Assembly: GCA_905221605.1 (NCBI GenBank)
Contig: CAJNDS010002542.1
Location: 305,953 to 369,952, forward strand
From: Symbiodinium natans
Lineage: Eukaryota; Sar; Dinophyceae; Suessiales; Symbiodiniaceae
DNA length: 64,000 nt
Direction: 5' to 3'
The first letter of the stretch is position 1, and each line of letters starts with the position of its first letter. Shown here piece after piece: positions 22,020 through 34,005 of the stretch. The notes beneath the pieces are model-generated. The model saw nothing but the letters and a program-made list of their open reading frames with translations, searched no databases and was not told the DNA's origin. The position numbers and the translations under genes were made by a program.

Positions 22020-22646
22020 ATGTCTTTCCGGCCTGCGTTGACCTTGTCAACATGGCTCTTCGTGGGCTTGATCCAGGTCGCGATGGGCGACTTGAACGTG
22101 CAGGGCCGTAGTCTCCGGTTGGCAAATCACAGCACCAGCGGGCCAATGCCAAAGGGGCCAAACGCCACAGAAGCACCGGCTGCCCAGGTCCCAGCTTTCG
22201 TGGCGAACAGCACTGGAGGGAGCAACTCCGGCAAAACCCCAGAAGCCCTCCAGGAAGCGCAGCCTCTTTTGCCCCCCGATGTCTCACAGGACCTCTCCCA
22301 GGTGTCCGAAGTGAGCAGCGCAAGCAATGCAAGCAATGCAACCTCACTCCGTGCCAAGAAGTCCTCAGCTTCGTCTGGTTGGGTGGGCTGCTGGTACTAC
22401 GGCTGCCGCGGCAGCTACCATCCGGAGTTCTACTGCCAGTGCAACGCACAATGCAAGCGGTTCGGGAACTGCTGCTATGACTACGGTAGCCGGTGTTGGC
22501 GCCAACCGCAGGACAGCCGGCGGCGGCGTCGCCGGGCACCGCCGCCCTCCCCGCCGCCATCCCGGCCACCGTCCCCGCCGCCTTCCCCGCCGCCATACCG
22601 CCCGCCGTCCCCGCCGCCATCACCACCGTCTCCTCCACAGGGGCCG
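22020..22646 (+). CDS. Exon 1: signal peptide, SMB-like domain, proline-rich linker
   Basis: The start ATG at 22020 is chosen because it directly opens a hydrophobic signal sequence (TWLFVGLIQVAMG). The exon is best ended before GCAAAC at 22647, giving QGP/VAGYHQTS. A donor at 22675 (GT) is an alternative with a different acceptor at 22841. Confidence 0.72.
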
Positions 22647-23519
22647 GCAAACAACGGGCTGGCCTCAAGATTCGGTCAGAAACTTTTTTTACAAGCCAGA
22701 AGGAGCTCAACTAATCGGCTCAGCTACATGCGGGGTAACTACTGTGCATCGTTAAGCCTGTCTTCGTTTGGTTTATGTTCCCTTTTTCCATGTGGGATCC
22801 AAGCCCTCATAAGCTCTGCAGAGCTCCCCTCAGAAGGCCAGAACTCAGTTCCCAGGTGGCCGGCTACCACCAGACCAGTCCGCACGTGTGCAAGTTGATC
22901 ATCAACTCCGCCTTCCGGCCGGGATCGGATGGCCACTGTGGGGGGGCCATCTACTTTGCCATGTGCCCTTGGCATCGAGAGCTGTGGTTTTGGAGGGTCC
23001 AGTTGGTGTAGTGCTCACAGGGAGATATAGGTAAGCAATGTTGTGTATAGGTCTTGGGAATGGCTTTTTCCGGGTTCTGAATTGATTTGCTATTGAGGGT
23101 AAGGAGTGTTAGCCTTCAGCCTTCAGAGTCGCCGTTGCGACTGTTAACTTCGAGCCCTGAAGTGGGCATCGTTTGTAGATGTTAGGGCCTCCACACCTCT
23201 CCCCCGAGTAGGATTGATTACGTGCCTAGAGTGGAAACAAGCAAGGTCGCCGGAGGCGACGAAGACCAAAGCTATCGGCAACGACTCGAAGAGTGGATGC
23301 ATCATCAAGGCAATGGTCGATGTGGGTCGCGTCAAGCACGAGGGTGCGAACTGCGGCCACAAGTGGACAAAGCAGGAGTTCCTGCAGACCGGGTATGATT
23401 CGATTCGCTTCGATCCGGGAGACGGAGACGAGATAGTCATCTTCGACAGCTCAAGGGTCAAGAGCATGAGCATCATCCCGTTCAACAATGCCTGGAGGCC
23501 GACCTACTCAGTCCGCTGA
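22020..23519 (+). CDS. Secreted somatomedin-B / PARP-like ADP-ribosyltransferase protein (three-exon gene)
   Basis: Exons 22020-22646, 22856-22962 and 23246-23519 join in frame to a 335-residue protein. Residues 1-23 form a signal peptide. Residues 121-160 carry eight cysteines (124, 129, 139, 141, 145, 151, 152, 159) in the somatomedin-B arrangement, including CQC and CCYDYG. An arginine cluster and a PPSPPP-type linker follow (166-209). The rest reads GYHQTSP, CGGAIYFA and GDGDEIVIFDSSRV, which fit the H-Y-E triad pattern of PARP-like ADP-ribosyltransferases. The first intron is read as GC-AG and the second as GT-AG. Five N-glycosylation sequons precede the cysteine domain. The protein is probably exported and may modify extracellular or vesicular targets; activity and substrate are inferred only. 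The ART fold is short and needs a profile search. Confidence 0.72.
22856..22962 (+). CDS. Exon 2: first part of PARP-like domain
   Basis: The exon follows TTCCCAG, with G as its first base, and reads VAGYHQTSPHVCKLIINSAF and onward to GGAIYFA. It ends two bases into a methionine codon at a GT donor. Confidence 0.72.
23246..23519 (+). CDS. Exon 3: second part of PARP-like domain and stop
   Basis: The exon follows GCAAG and reads SPEATKTKAIGNDSKSG, then VDVGRVK and GYDSIRFDPGDGDEIVIFD, ending in TGA at 23517-23519. The 283-base intron before it is GT-AG. Confidence 0.75.
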
Positions 23520-24700
23520 GTTTCCTTAACTTTTTCTCCCGAACCCTAAACCCTCAGCCCTAAACCCTAAGCCTAAACCCTAAACCCTAAAACCCCGAAA
23601 TTCAAGATCCTTCCGGGGGCACCCTTAGTCCTCTGGTCCGCTGGACAGCTTTGGATTGGCAAGGTCCAGTCTTCCGACATCTTCCTTAAGGCTCCAGTCC
23701 TCAGGCACAGTACCCCCGATGCACTACAGTATACATATATATATATATTATATATATATATATATATTGTATAATATATATATATACACATACACATACA
23801 TATATATATATATATATATGTATACGTGTGTCTATATATATACACACGCAGTCTGACTATTCGTTTCGTGTGTTGTTGTTGAGATTCATGGCAGGGCCTG
23901 CGTGGAGCCTTCAGGTTTTGTTGTGCCAGCTGACTCAGAGGCGGCTTCCGACCAAAAGGATGGTTCAGCCCACTATAGAGCACCCCGGAGACCCCGAAGA
24001 AAATGCCAGTTTTGGAGGGCCTCCCTCGCATGCAGAGCCTGTGTTCGGTCACCGGAAATTGCAAAGCTGAAAGCGATGGCCTGGCTTCTTTAGATTCCCT
24101 GTAGCCAAGAGAGCTGCTAGGGTGTTAATCTCATTACCTGCTGCATTGTGCAAAAAAAAAGCTCCGAAAGACTGAGCACTAAGTCCCGTAAACCCTAAAC
24201 CTTTGATGAATTCAGCTTCCCCAACCCCCTCTCCCCCCCTCACCCGCCAGTTGCAGAACTCAGATCCTATAGCTACAAGGGCTTGCAGCTCTGAATGGCA
24301 CTTTTCACTTGCAGTCGAAGAGTTGCCCTCGGTTACCACGAGCCGACTAGTTGGCGCAGCCGGTCCAAACCTTTCTTAACGGTTCACGGGTACTTAAGGT
24401 TCGGGGCAGAAGTACCCTAAATAAGGTTCTAAACATAGGCCCTTTACTTGTAGCACTACGTGCAAGTACCCGTGGTCTACGTTGTCATGAACTTGTAGTG
24501 CCTGGCATAGAGTCATAGAGCCGAGAGGGTCCCTTCTCAGTTCCATTCTGAGACTAGGTAGCCCAGAAGCACCTCAAAACCCTAGTGGACAGGGTCCGGG
24601 CGAACATGAACAAAAGCAAGTGCTGAAGAACTAGGGGCCTTTGGATCTGTTCAAGGTTGGGGGTTTAAAGATGTTTAGAGTCTAGGGCTGCCATATCAGT
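23520..24700. other. Gene-free repeat-rich stretch
   Basis: It holds CCCTAAA repeats (23540-23600), a TA microsatellite (23726-23830) and a family-B copy at 24374. Between 23880 and 24070 two frames are open in GC-richer sequence, but neither gives a recognisable protein. Confidence 0.6.
24374..24475. mobile_element. MITE-like family B, diverged copy
   Basis: Left end ACGGTTCACGGGTACTTAAG and right end CAAGTACCCGTGG, the ends still inverted. It lies in gene-free DNA. Confidence 0.55.
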
Positions 24701-24744
24701 TCAGGGCGCCAGAGAGACCCAGATTCCACTTCCTCTGCGCAGGA

Positions 24745-24855
24745 CATTCCCACGCCTTCCAGTGGGTCTCCAGCAAATGATGCGGCAGCAGTTGTCTCTC
24801 GAATTGCCTGGCGAAAAACAGATCCGAGACTTCTTCCCAGGGTTGTTGCGCAGTG
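24745..24855 (+). other. Exon-like stretch
   Basis: One frame reads FPRLPVGLQQMMRQQLSLEL and continues GEKQIRDFFPGLLRS, bounded by an AG on the left. I do not recognise the protein and cannot place neighbours. Confidence 0.3.
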
Positions 24856-25500
24856 GTCTTTTTTGATTGCTATTATTTCTAGAACTACTATATTTCTACG
24901 ATTACTCCTCTAGGTGTCCGTATTCATGATTAGCGATCATTGTGACCGGTATATGGTTTTATTAATACTAATACGATTAGTATTTCCAGTACTGTTTGTT
25001 CTTTGTTGTATTTATTGCCATCGTTGTTAGTCTTGTTACAGCTGGGTTGTTATACTCATTATTGTACTAGTTCTAGCGCTAGTATTCCTACCACCGTTAT
25101 TGTTCTTATCACATGTCACAAAGATTACCTCTTTGCTTATAGTATTTTTCGCTCGTATGCTGACAATCAATATTATGTACTATAGCCATTGTTGCTACGA
25201 ATACTACCATTCCTTGATTTAGTTTCATTGCTGAGATTGCTTTTGCTATTTTCATGTTTGCTGAGTGCCTTGAGTGCGAACAGTACTCGTATTAGATTTA
25301 GGTTTATGACTGGTATATCTGTACCACTTTTACCACAATAGCTTACCCTGTTCATTCCTGCTATCAATTACTCCTGTTATTACGTGTCTCAGTAGCACAA
25401 GTGCTCTGGCTACGCTTTGCTACGACTCTCACCAGTTACTACCGCTACCGGCTTGACGCCGTACCTCCAGCATCACTTCCTTGATGATAGCACTACCGGC
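24855..25500. repeat. AT-rich degenerate trinucleotide tract
   Basis: A loose three-base rhythm of TTR/ACT/ATT-type triplets with no pure run. It recalls the purer (AAT/AGT)n tract at 28680-28835. No gene was seen. Confidence 0.55.
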
Positions 25501-25754
25501 TCTTGTCCCCTTCAAGCGCGAGCATTCCAGTTCAGGGTTCAGGTTTAGGGTTTACGGTGAGGGTTTAGGGCTATGCAGCGTCCGCAGCGACCTTCTATCT
25601 TCAAGGCAAAACAAGATGCCCTGAAGCCGACGTCCCCAGCACAGTCGAGTACTATTCGCCTTGAAGCTGATGCAGCCCCTCGGTAGGCCCTGTAGAACTG
25701 GAGCTGCGGCTGCCCAGAGCTAGCAGAGATTTTGGTGAGGTTTAGTTTTAGGGT

Positions 25755-26310
25755 TTATAGTGCCCTGAGGGGGGTTCGGGCTTTCAGGATCTGAGGTGCA
25801 GGTGTAGTTTGCACTGATGTTGGTAGTACGACTATTCTGACAATGCTTCTTTCGTCGCCGTTCTTAATATTTGTTATGACCCTTTCTCTTACAACCTTAA
25901 GGTTTCTGAAGGTCTTGAGCTTATGCAATTTGGGTTCCAGCCGCCTCAATGCCGCAAAAGCCACCCAACACCACCATCTCGAGGTTGAGACGTGGCTGTT
26001 CTTCGATGGCGTCAGGAGCTTGATCGGAAGGTTCATCTTATTTGCGGAGCCTGGCTTAACCCAAAGCAACCCAAAACAAGGCGTTAAGGGTGTAGGGATC
26101 AAACCCCAAGGAACTGGAGAGCATAAACCCTATACAGCCTTACTCATGGGTGTTTCGGAGCCAGGTTTCCACAAGGCTCGTGGAGCTTCCTATCCGCCCA
26201 TGTGCAAAACCCTGGGTTCTCCACAATTTTGTTTTTGTTGCGCCACAGGGTTTGGCGTTTGGGTTTTGCCTGAAAACAGGAGCCCCCAGAAAGGCCAAGA
26301 TTTTCCCTAA
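25755..26310. other. Two-strand open region, not identified
   Basis: Both strands are open for over 110 codons. The minus frame (25755-26102) includes WWCWVAFAALRRLEPKL and KVVRERVITNIKNGDE, which look protein-like; the plus frame (25843-26310) is more hydrophobic. Neither is recognised. Confidence 0.25.
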
Positions 26311-26479
26311 TGCCTAAAAAAAGGTTTAAGGGTTTTAGGGTTTAGAGTTTAGAGTTTCGTTCTGTATGTGGACTCGTTGGGGTTCTCTTTGTTCAAACGC
26401 CCGGACCGCTCGTTGCTGGGGCTACCTTGCTGCCTTTGAAGTCTTACCAGTTCCCTGAAGCTCCTAAACGCCACAAGAC

Positions 26480-26970
26480 CCATAACCCACACAAGCCAAG
26501 CCCTAGTAGATAACCCCCTTATCGCCCCTCTCAGCCCTGCATAAGCCCTGTAGACCCCACAAGCCACATAAGCCCCATAAACCCAGTAAGCCCCACATAA
26601 ACCTTGAGACTCGAAAAAAGCGCCACAAGTCCAGTAAGCTCCAGCCAGCCTTGGCAATGGGTCCACTGCCATCAAGCCTCCGATTTCTGCACGCCTGGGG
26701 CGAAGTCGCGAATGTCCTTGCAGGAGGTCCAACAAACAAGTGTTGCAAAAGACCTTCGCGTCTACAAGCCTATTTTCTGAGTGCTGCATTCTCTCAATGC
26801 TCCCCCGAATCAGAACTTAGCCACTGTGAACTGCACACCATCCCCAAACATAACAGTCGCACTCATCACACAATGCCCATCAACCCAGCGGGCCCAGATC
26901 CTGGACTGCACGTGGCGGGGCTTCCCTGACCATTGGACCAGGCTACATCGCCTCTTGCAGCACACTTAAG
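26480..26970. other. Low-complexity CATAAGCCCCA-type repeat and unassigned open frames
   Basis: 26500-26610 repeats ATAAGCCC-like units and makes a spurious minus-strand ORF rich in GAYW. Downstream, a plus frame reads NLATVNCTPSPNITVALITQ; this may be a chance frame. Confidence 0.35.
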
Positions 26971-27292
26971 AGTTGCTTCATTTACTACTCTTCCAACTTT
27001 CAACCCGTGGCACCTCTGCAGAAGAGTTGTCCGTGATTCTTGCTTATCCTGGGGTTTAGGGTTTAGGGTTTAGGGACCCTAAGCTAAACCTCCTTTGAGG
27101 CCCGCGTTTATTCTGGTTGTTTCCTTTCGTCAGCTGGTCAGCTGAGGGTTGTTCGCATGAGGATCCTCTTCTAGACACCTAGATTAGACTTTTTAGGGTT
27201 TGGGGTTTAGGGTTTAGGGTTTTAAGGGTGTTAGGGTTTAGGGTTTTAGGGTTCGAAGAGTTTGGGAGGCCGAAGCCAGGGCCTACATTTAG

Positions 27293-28480
27293 AATCCGCC
27301 GCCTCGGCGAGGTTCGCTGGCCTCCGGCCGCCGCAAGGAGGCGGCCACACTCGGCAAGCAGCTGGTGGAGAGATGGCGAAATCAGAGCGCGCGGAAGTGC
27401 CCCGAGCTCTCGCGGAGCCTTGGGACAGTCCTAAAAACCTGGGGGCTCCGGGGGGGTTGGATTCCCTGGCAGACCAAATGAACCTGAAAGTTGGGGTCGT
27501 TTTATGCCTTATACTACAAATTATAATCCACAATAGTGCATACGAGCCATAAAGCTGTTTTACAGCTCAGTAAATCTTTTAGGGTTCATTCTGATCCCCA
27601 TGAGGGTATATGAGCCATAAACTCCTTTAGGGTTCATTTATCCCACAAGGTCAGAGGCCCATGAACAGTTGTTCAGGAGCTTAAAATGCGCGGCGGTGCT
27701 ACATGGCCCTAAACCCTACACTCTAGACCCTATAAACCCTAAACTCTACACCCTAAACCCTAAACCCGAAACCCGAAACCCTCCGATGTGAACACAGCCC
27801 AGGATTCTCTTAGGAGAGGCCTCGCCTCACGTGCTGCAGGGCTTCTGCCCTTATGGCTTTGCCGCGGCCCTGCGCGCAGCCTCCTGGTCTCTCAAGCGCT
27901 CTCGCCGGGGAGACAGGGAACGCCGGAAGCTGCTGGACGATGCGCTGTCATGTGCTGCCATGGGGAAGCTGGGCCTGACATCTTCAAGGGTTTTAGAGGG
28001 TGTGTTTTGTTTTTTGTTGTTGTTTTTTTTTTTTTTTTTTTGGGGGGGGGGGGGGGTGTGGGGCCTCCTTCGGTTTTAGGGTTTAGGGTTTAGGGTTAGT
28101 TTAGGGTTTAGGATATAGAGGAGAGGAGGGGCCATAAAGAAGGGCTCCTTTTTGCAGGGCCCTACTGTGGTACATAGGGGGAGCTCTAGAAGGTAATAGC
28201 TACAAGCCGATATGTGCAATGGTCATCACCATCAGGATCCATTGTTCAAATATTTCAGACTTGTCCTATGATTCCTAGAAAGTTCTGAGCAGTATTATGA
28301 TCATTGGAAAGCCCTCCCCGGTGCAGGGAGAAGTGGTGGACCTGGAACTTCTTCTCTGACACCCGCTGGCAAAGCGCGGTGGAGCCCCTAGACCTGGCGC
28401 AGGAGCGGGCGCTGCTGCGCTGGGCGCCCAGGACGAGACCGGGCGCCCGCAAGAGCGGCCCGGCTCCCCTCGAACTCTGA
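27293..28480 (+). CDS. Unidentified gene, three candidate exons
   Basis: Candidate exons are 27293-27427 (KEAATLGKQLVERWRNQSAR), 27840-27989 (FAAALRAASWSLKRSRRGD, then ERRKLLDDALSCAAMG) and about 28327-28480. The first two are each in phase 0 with AG acceptors and GT donors and would join in frame. For the third, phase 0 stops after ten codons, whereas another frame is open for 50 codons (EKWWTWNFFSDTRWQSAVEP) and ends in TGA, so its frame is unresolved. The first piece faintly recalls the TFIIS N-terminal helical domain; that is a guess. Telomere-like repeats fill the intervals. Confidence 0.42.
28005..28060 (+). repeat. Poly-T/poly-G tract
   Basis: A run of about 20 T (interrupted) is followed directly by about 15 G. 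Long homopolymer G or C tracts recur at 7589-7640, 8298-8317, 11919-11936, 14812-14842, 21079-21101, 43787-43797, 47141-47155, 50566-50590, 50749-50765 and 55026-55045. Confidence 0.85.
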
Positions 28481-28679
28481 TCACGACGTTTTTTTGTTTT
28501 TGTGTGTGTGTGCTTGGTTTTTTTTTGCTTGGAACAAGTGGAACAAGTAGATAACAATCCGCCAAGCAAGGGATTCAACACATGGGACCATGGATGTATA
28601 TGTATGTATGCATATACATATATATATATGTGGCCGAGACCTTTAGGGTCTATTTCACGGCTGGTTCTTCTTTCAGTAG

Positions 28680-28835
28680 TAGTGCAATAATAATAATAAT
28701 TTTAATATTATTATGAGTATAATAATACTGACCGTAATTGTAATAGGAATAATAATAGTACTAGTAATAGTAATAGGAATAGGAATAGTAATAATTCTAG
28801 TAATAGTATTAGTAGTAGTAACAGTAATAGTGAAG
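28680..28835 (+). repeat. Imperfect AAT/AGT trinucleotide repeat
   Basis: About 50 triplets of the type AAT, AGT, AGG and TAG alternate without long pure runs. Confidence 0.85.
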
Positions 28836-28879
28836 GTTTGGTCTGTGTGTGCACCGGCGCCAGCAAGTGCAGCCATGTA

Positions 28880-31800
28880 GCTCTAGCACACTTTGAAGTA
28901 AGAGATAGACAAGTTGTTTCATAGCCTGAAGAGGGGCGAAGGGCTCTCTCATTTCCGATTACGAGGTAGAGGTGAGCTATCTCATTTCTTAGAAACATAG
29001 AGGAGATCTCATTTCCACGACAGAGACATCTTTCACTCAGGAGAGAACGCAAGCTGTTTCATTTCCAAGAAAATAGAGGAGCTCTATCATGTCGCATTAG
29101 AAGTGAGAAGCTCTGCACTAAAAGATAGAAGGCATCGATTCGTTTCCCTTTTTCTTTTGCTTATCAAAGGGTCTTTTCAGTTCGAACACAGGATTTCTTT
29201 CATGCCCTATAAGAAGGATCGAGGAGCTCTTTCATCTGAGAGATAGAAGAACGCATTCATGAAGTATACACGAGCTCATTTCTCGTCAAGAGGCAGAGGC
29301 GTGCCCAGCTCTACCATTACCTAACTCTTACCTGAAATTTCTCTATCTCGCAATAGGTCATGAGAGACCTCCTTTTTCACGCTGCAGGAAATGAGAGAGT
29401 TCTCTTCTATGTCGATTTTCAGAAATAGCTTCGCAGCTTCTCTATCAATGAAGAGTTTTGAAGGCCACTCTGGGCCATTCTCTGTCCATCAAATGGGACA
29501 TGACATAACGCATCTCTCGCTATCGTTTACGTGATAGAGTTTCGCTATCTCTGAATAGGTCATCTGAAAGCTCCTCTGTATCTTTGCAGCAAGTGAAGGA
29601 GCTCCTTGCCTCTTCTGCAAGAGCCCTCCGCTTCCTATTTTGCAATGAGCAAGCTCTTTTATCTCCTCTGGTTCCTAATAGGTCATGAGCGGGCTTCCCT
29701 CTCTCCTTCTCTTTTAGGGGATAGAGGAGGTTTTTTCATGTTGCGTTAACAGCTAGAGGACATCATTTATATCCATTCTGTCATTTCGTATGAGAAGATA
29801 CAGGAGCTCATTCATCTCCTAGTCAGAGATTGAAGAACTCGTTCACAAGAGATATAGATATAAGAAATCTCTCATACAATGTATAAGAGCTCTCTCATGT
29901 CCTACCTAGTTCATTTGCACCAGCGCTCAGCTCTACCATTTCGTATCTTTTATATGACATAGCTTCTCTATCTCGCAATAGGTCATGAGAGACCTCCTCT
30001 TTCTTTTGCAGGAAATGAGAGAGGTCTCTATCTACCTTTTGTGAAAGAGCTCCCTTTGTTCAATCACAAGAACTCATTCATAGAAGCTGTAAGAGCTCTC
30101 GAATGTACTTTCTTGTTAATTTCCCGTCGATAGATAGAGGAGCTCACAGCTCTACCACATCCTACCCTTTACATGGAAGAGGCTCCTCTATCTCGTAGCG
30201 GGTCAAGAAAGATTGTCTCTATCTCTTTGCAGAACATTAGAGAGTCCTCTACCTACCTCTTGTGAAAGAGCTCCTTCACCTCAAAATCAAATGCCACAAC
30301 TCGTCTATCTTTCACTGGGACATGAGACAGCTCCATTGTGAATTTCTATTCAGAAATAGCTGCTTCTCTATCGATGAAGAAATCATGCGAGTAGCCGTTT
30401 ATCGATGCATAAGAAATGACATAGCTCTTCTACCTTTTTGCGACAGATCTCTTCTTTACCCGAAATGAAAGTTTGGAAGGCCATTCTCTATCCCTTGAAT
30501 GGGGACACAACTCATCAGTCTCTATCGTTTACGTGAGAGAGTTTCGCTATCTCTGAACAGGTCATCTGAAAGCTCCTTTGTGTCTGCGCAGCAAGTGAAG
30601 GAGCTGCTTGCCTCTTCTGCAATAGCTCCTCCGCTTCCTATTTTGCAATGAGCAACCTCTTCTATCTCCTTTGGTTCCTATTTCTCGTTTGCCATCACTA
30701 GGCAGAGGAGCTCTCAGCTCTACCATGACCTATCTTTTACATGAAAGAGGCTTCTCTATCTCGTAACGGTTCATGGAGTCATGACAGATCTTCTCTATCT
30801 CTTTGCAAGAAAAGAGAGCGTGCTCTACCTACCTCGTGTGAAAGAGCTCCTCCACCTTGTGATCGAGAGTGACAGAACTCGTCTATCTTTCAATGGTGCA
30901 TGAGCCAGGTTTTTTGTTTGTATTTGAGAAAAAGCTTGTCTACCCGTGATATAATAAGAAATGAATAGCTCTTCTACCTTTCTGTGACAGATCTCTCCTT
31001 TATTCGAAATGAAAGTCTGGAAGGCCATTCTCTATCCCTGAAATGGGGCATGACATAACTTTTCAATCTCTATCGTTTACGTGATCGAGTTTCGCTATCT
31101 CTGAATAGGTCATCTGAAAGCTCCTCTGTATCTTTGCAGCAAGTGAAGGAGCTCCTTGCCTCTTCTGCAAGAGCCCTCCGCTTCCTCTTTTGCAATGAGC
31201 AAGCTCTTTATCTCCTCTGTTTCCTAACAGGTCATGAGACAGCTCATTTCCACACTGTCATTTCGTATGCGAAGACACAGGAGCTCATTCATTTTCTATT
31301 CAGAGATTGAAGAACTCATTCATAAGAAATGTATGAGAGTTCTCTCATGTCCTATCTAACTGATTTCCCGTCACTAGGCAGAGGAGTCCTCAGCTCTACC
31401 ATTTCTTATCTTTATATGACATAGCTTCTCTATCTCGCAATAATCAGGTCGTGAGAGACCTCCTCTTTCTTTTACAGGAAATGAGAGAGGTCTCTATCTA
31501 CCCTTTGTGAAAGAGCTCCCTTTGTTCACTGGCAAGAACTCATTCATGAAAGCTATAAGAGTTCCCGTCGATAGGTAAAGGAGCTCACAGCTCTTCTATA
31601 TCTTACCCTTTACATGAAAGAGGCTCTCTATCTCGTAGCGGGTCATGAAAGATCGTCTCTATCTCTTTGCCGGACATGAGAGAGTCCTCTACCTACCTCT
31701 TGTGAAAGAGCTCCCCCACCTCGTAACGTACAAAGACAGAACTCGTCTATCTTTCAATGGGACATGATCCGTCTCTTTGGTTTTGGTTGAGAAAAGCTTC

Positions 31801-34005
31801 TCTATCCATGAAGCAAACATGAGAGAAGCCGATTGTCTCTAGGCTGCTTATCGCTTCGTAGGAAATGACATAGCTCTTTTACCTTTTTGCGAGAGATCAA
31901 CCCTAATTGAAGGTTTCGAAGGCCTATCCCTGAAATGGAGCGTCGCATAACTCATCAGTCTCTCTCGCTTACGTGAGACAGCATTTATTCTATTTCGTAA
32001 CAGGTCATCTAAACGCTCTTCTATGCGTTTGTAGAAGTAGAAGAGCTCCTTGCCTCTTGTGCAAAAGCTCCTCCGCATCCTAAAGAGCAATGAGCAAGCT
32101 CTTCTATCTCCTCTCTCTTGAATAGGTCATGAGAGGGCTCCCCTCCCTCTGGTTGAGGGAATGACAGAGCTCCTCCGCCCCTTACGAAAGAGCCTTTCTC
32201 CTGCTTGAAAAGCTGCGGGCGGGTGCTCTGGCGCCTCGTAGGTTTGGGAGGGCTCCTTTTCACATCTTTATCTTTCCGACTCCGAGATATAGGAGCTCAT
32301 TTTTTCGAAAGTGGTAGCAGAGATCTCTCATTTCCAAGAGATCTTTGTCACTCAGGGAGAAAGCAAGGTTTTGATTTCAAAGAAATGGAGGAGCTCTTTC
32401 ATGTCCCATTAAGAGTGTGGAGCGCTCTCATTACGCATGAAAAGATTGATGACATGGATTCGTTACCATTCTTTAACTTTTCTCGAAGGGTCTTTTCTTT
32501 TCATATGCAGGATCTCTTTCATTTCCTATGAGAAGATAGAGGAGCTCTTTCATCTCAAAGATAGAAGAATGCATTCATAAACGGTATAAGAGCTCTCCCA
32601 TGAACTATATCTCATCGTAGGGGGCATAGGAGTCTTAGGGGGCTCAGGATTCGCGTGCAGGGTGTAGGGTTTATAGGGCTACGGGAATTTAATGGAGGGT
32701 GTATTTGTGTAGTCTGCCTATTACCGTAACAAACCCGTGACATAACCCAGAGCCATTACTTGCAAGACTGCTTCTTGAAAGCAAGAGCGCTAGTGTCTAA
32801 CCATTGTACATTCCTACATGAGATACCCCACCACATCTTGAAAACACCTCTTTCTCCAAGGGTTTACTGGGGCATTAAGGAACAAGAACGTGATGGTTTC
32901 AGCACCAAAGTAAGGGAATAGCAAAGGGTTTCCAGGGAAAACTTCCCTGATGCAACCGGTCTCTATCTCACAAGAGGTCATGAGAGACCTCCTGTATCAC
33001 ATTGCAGGAATGAGAGAGTTCTCCACCATGTTTGTTTTCCGAAATAGCTTCTCTATCAATGAAGAGTTTTGAAGGTCGCCCTGGGCCATTCTCTGTCCGA
33101 TAAATGAGACATGACATAACTCATTAGTCTCTATTAAGAGAGTCTCTATCTCTACGTGATCGAGTTTCGCTATCTCTGAATATACGTCGTCTGAAAGCTC
33201 CTCTGTGTCTTTGTAGCAAGTGAAGGAGCTCCTTGCCTCTTCTGCAAGAGCTCCTCCGCTTCCCCTTTTGCAATGAGCAAGCTCTTCTATCTCCTCTGGT
33301 TCCTAACAGGTCATGACTTCTGCAAGAGCTCCTCCTCTTGATATTTTGCAATGAGCAAGCTCTTCTATCTCCTAATAGGTCAGAGAGGGCTTCCCTCTCT
33401 CCCACTCTTGTAGAGGGCATCGTTCATTTCCTGTCTGTCATTACGTATGAGAAGAGACAGGAGCTCATTCATCTCCTAATCAGAGATTGAAGAACTCCTT
33501 CAGGAGAGCTCTCTCATATCCTATCCTTTTGGTTCCCCGTCACTAGGTCCCTAGGTAGAGGAGCTCTCAGCGTCTCAGCTCTACCGTTTGCTACCTTCTA
33601 CGTGGCAGAGCTTCTTTATCTCGCAATAGGTCATGAAAGACTTTCCAGCAAATGAGAGAGTTCTCTACTTTACCGCTTGCGAAAGAGCTCCCCTTTTTCA
33701 ATGACAAGAATTCACTCATACAAGCTACAAGAGCACTCTAATGTCCTGTCTTGCTCATTTCCCGTCAATGGGTAGACGAGCTCGCAGCTCTACCGTTTCC
33801 TACCCTTTACATGAAAGAGGCTCCTCTATCTCGTAGCGGGTCATGAAAGATCGTCTCTATCTCTTTGCCGGACATGAGAGAGTCCTCTACCTACCTCTTG
33901 TGAAAGAGCTCCCCCACCTCGCAACGTACAAAGACACAACTCGTCTATCTTTCAATGGGACGTGATTCTCCTTTGCTTTTGGTAAGCCCGAACGACTACC
34001 GGAAT
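28880..34005. repeat. GAGCTC-rich degenerate macrosatellite
   Basis: The whole stretch consists of 40-60 base units of the type AGAGAGCTCCTCTATCTC with inserted GGTCATGAGAGACCTC. A longer block containing GTTTCGCTATCTCTGAA, AGGTCATCTGAAAGCTCC and AAGTGAAGGAGCTCCTTGC recurs near 29520, 30525, 31070, 31970 (diverged) and 33150, giving a higher-order structure. The open frames in it are short and unrelated to one another, so no gene is called. Confidence 0.8.
32600..32955. other. Unique island inside the macrosatellite
   Basis: About 350 bases without the GAGCTC units. There is a short TTTAGGG-like piece and otherwise nothing recognisable. Confidence 0.5.

Noticed and set aside
23573-24064. Minus-strand ORF of 163 codons
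   Set aside because: Its middle is the translation of a TA microsatellite, and the flanking parts show no family pattern.
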